Below, piece by piece: positions 5,789-6,352 of a DNA stretch of 6,352 nucleotides (position 1 is its first letter; the number at the start of each line of letters is the position of its first letter). Both the position numbers and the translations under genes were made by a program. This stretch comes from Clostridiales bacterium (GTDB taxonomy: Bacteria; Bacillota; Clostridia; Lachnospirales; WQUN01), in NCBI GenBank assembly GCA_031254075.1, contig JAIRVD010000039.1, forward strand, positions 1-6,352, written 5' to 3'. Under the pieces are notes generated by a model. That model saw only the letters and a list, made by a program, of their open reading frames with translations. It made no database searches and was not told the origin of the DNA.

Positions 5789-6352
5789 TGTTTCTTAAAC
5801 CTCGCAGGGCGATTAAACCGCAGATAAATTGACGAGCTTACAATAACCGCAGCGGAAAAAGCACAAATAAGTACCCCGACGAAAATCGAAATATTTAAAA
5901 AGAATTGCAACGGAAACATATTAATCATTAAATCCTCAAACGGAGTAAGCCGCCAATAATTAGCGGCGTCACCACGAAAGAATATATGATGAAACATATC
6001 CCATGATTTTTCGAAATCAACAGCAATGACAATCGCAAGCAGTGACGCCAAAGTCAAAAAGCCCGCCAAAACCTCGCGCGAACAGCGCGCAAGCAAAAAA
6101 AGCGGGTTCTCTTTCACAAGCTTCATGCAAAGAACAAGCGCAATTAACGCAAAAAGCGACACGTTCCGCACAACAAAAAGCATGTCATACAAAACCCGAA
6201 CATCTTTCATATGCCGAATTTCCGTTGCGGTAAAAAAGTTCTCTCCGAATGTGCGGCTTGCGTCGGCATTCAGACCTTCGACAACCGCCGTTATTCCGTC
6301 AAGGCTTTCGCGACGGCCTCGCATATAATCCAAAAGCTCCTGTGTGACAAAC
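5785..6352 (-). CDS. DUF1461/TIGR01906-type integral membrane protein, 5' end outside window
   Basis: The reading frame is open to the right edge; a TTG at 6331-6333 could be taken for a start, but codons FVTQEL before it continue the family pattern (then LDYMRGRRESLDG), so the gene begins outside the window. About 189 residues are visible. Family marks: EIRHMKDVRVLYD, three membrane segments (roughly LFVVRNVSLFALIALVLCM, VLAGFLTLASLLAIVIAV, and FLNISIFVGVLICAFSAAVI), and the loop MFHHIFFRGDAANYW with PFEDLMINMFPLQFF, which is the most diagnostic stretch of this family. A first membrane segment is expected upstream. The biochemical role of the family is unknown. It overlaps the YtfI-like gene by 4 nt (ATGA), so the two are co-translated. 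Confidence 0.82.
   Translation of the reverse strand, partial: FVTQELLDYMRGRRESLDGITAVVEGLNADASRTFGENFFTATEIRHMKDVRVLYDMLFVVRNVSLFALIALVLCMKLVKENPLFLLARCSREVLAGFLTLASLLAIVIAVDFEKSWDMFHHIFFRGDAANYWRLTPFEDLMINMFPLQFFLNISIFVGVLICAFSAAVIVSSSIYLRFNRPARFKKQ

Noticed and set aside
6331..6333. TTG as start codon of the DUF1461 protein
   Set aside because: The frame stays open to the window edge and the residues before it fit the family, so the true start lies outside the window.

Overview
The window looks like chromosomal DNA from a Gram-positive anaerobe of the Clostridia type. The main reason is the right half: a sporulation-linked gene pair (a YtfI-like DUF2953 protein followed by a GerW/YtfJ-family spore protein) next to a CheX-like phosphatase, with purine-rich Shine-Dalgarno sites and AT-rich, Lys/Glu-rich coding. 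The species cannot be named from the sequence alone.

Left part (1-3257, minus strand): a type I restriction-modification operon, read right to left. A near-consensus promoter (TTGACA, 17 bp, TATAAT) at 3229-3257 drives a 63-residue winged-helix DNA-binding protein, then hsdR (916 aa, EcoEI/EcoAI-like), then hsdM. Only the first 70 residues of hsdM lie inside the window. Each gene has a clear ribosome binding site and the intergenic gaps are 15-21 nt, so this is one transcription unit. A specificity subunit (hsdS) would be expected beyond the left edge but is not visible. The small DNA-binding protein is a natural candidate for a controller of the operon, and a 13-bp palindrome lies inside the promoter spacer.

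Centre (3258-4208): a divergent intergenic region with a long TA tract, then ldcA on the plus strand, an S66-family LD-carboxypeptidase of peptidoglycan recycling with its Ser-Glu-His catalytic residues present. The gene carries three separate short direct repeats: across its start codon, in the middle, and at its 3' end.

Right part (4165-6352, minus strand): four tightly coupled genes read right to left: a DUF1461/TIGR01906-type membrane protein (5' end outside the window), the YtfI-like DUF2953 membrane protein, the GerW-family protein and a CheX-like protein. The first pair overlaps by ATGA and the following junctions are 2-5 nt. The last gene, cheX-like, overlaps the 3' end of the convergent ldcA by 44 bp.

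No tRNA, rRNA, CRISPR array, insertion sequence or complete phage gene is visible. I do not see a clearly new multi-gene system. The most interesting points are the small regulator and promoter of the restriction operon, the CheX-like phosphatase placed with spore genes, and the repeat-rich ldcA gene with its tail-to-tail overlap.
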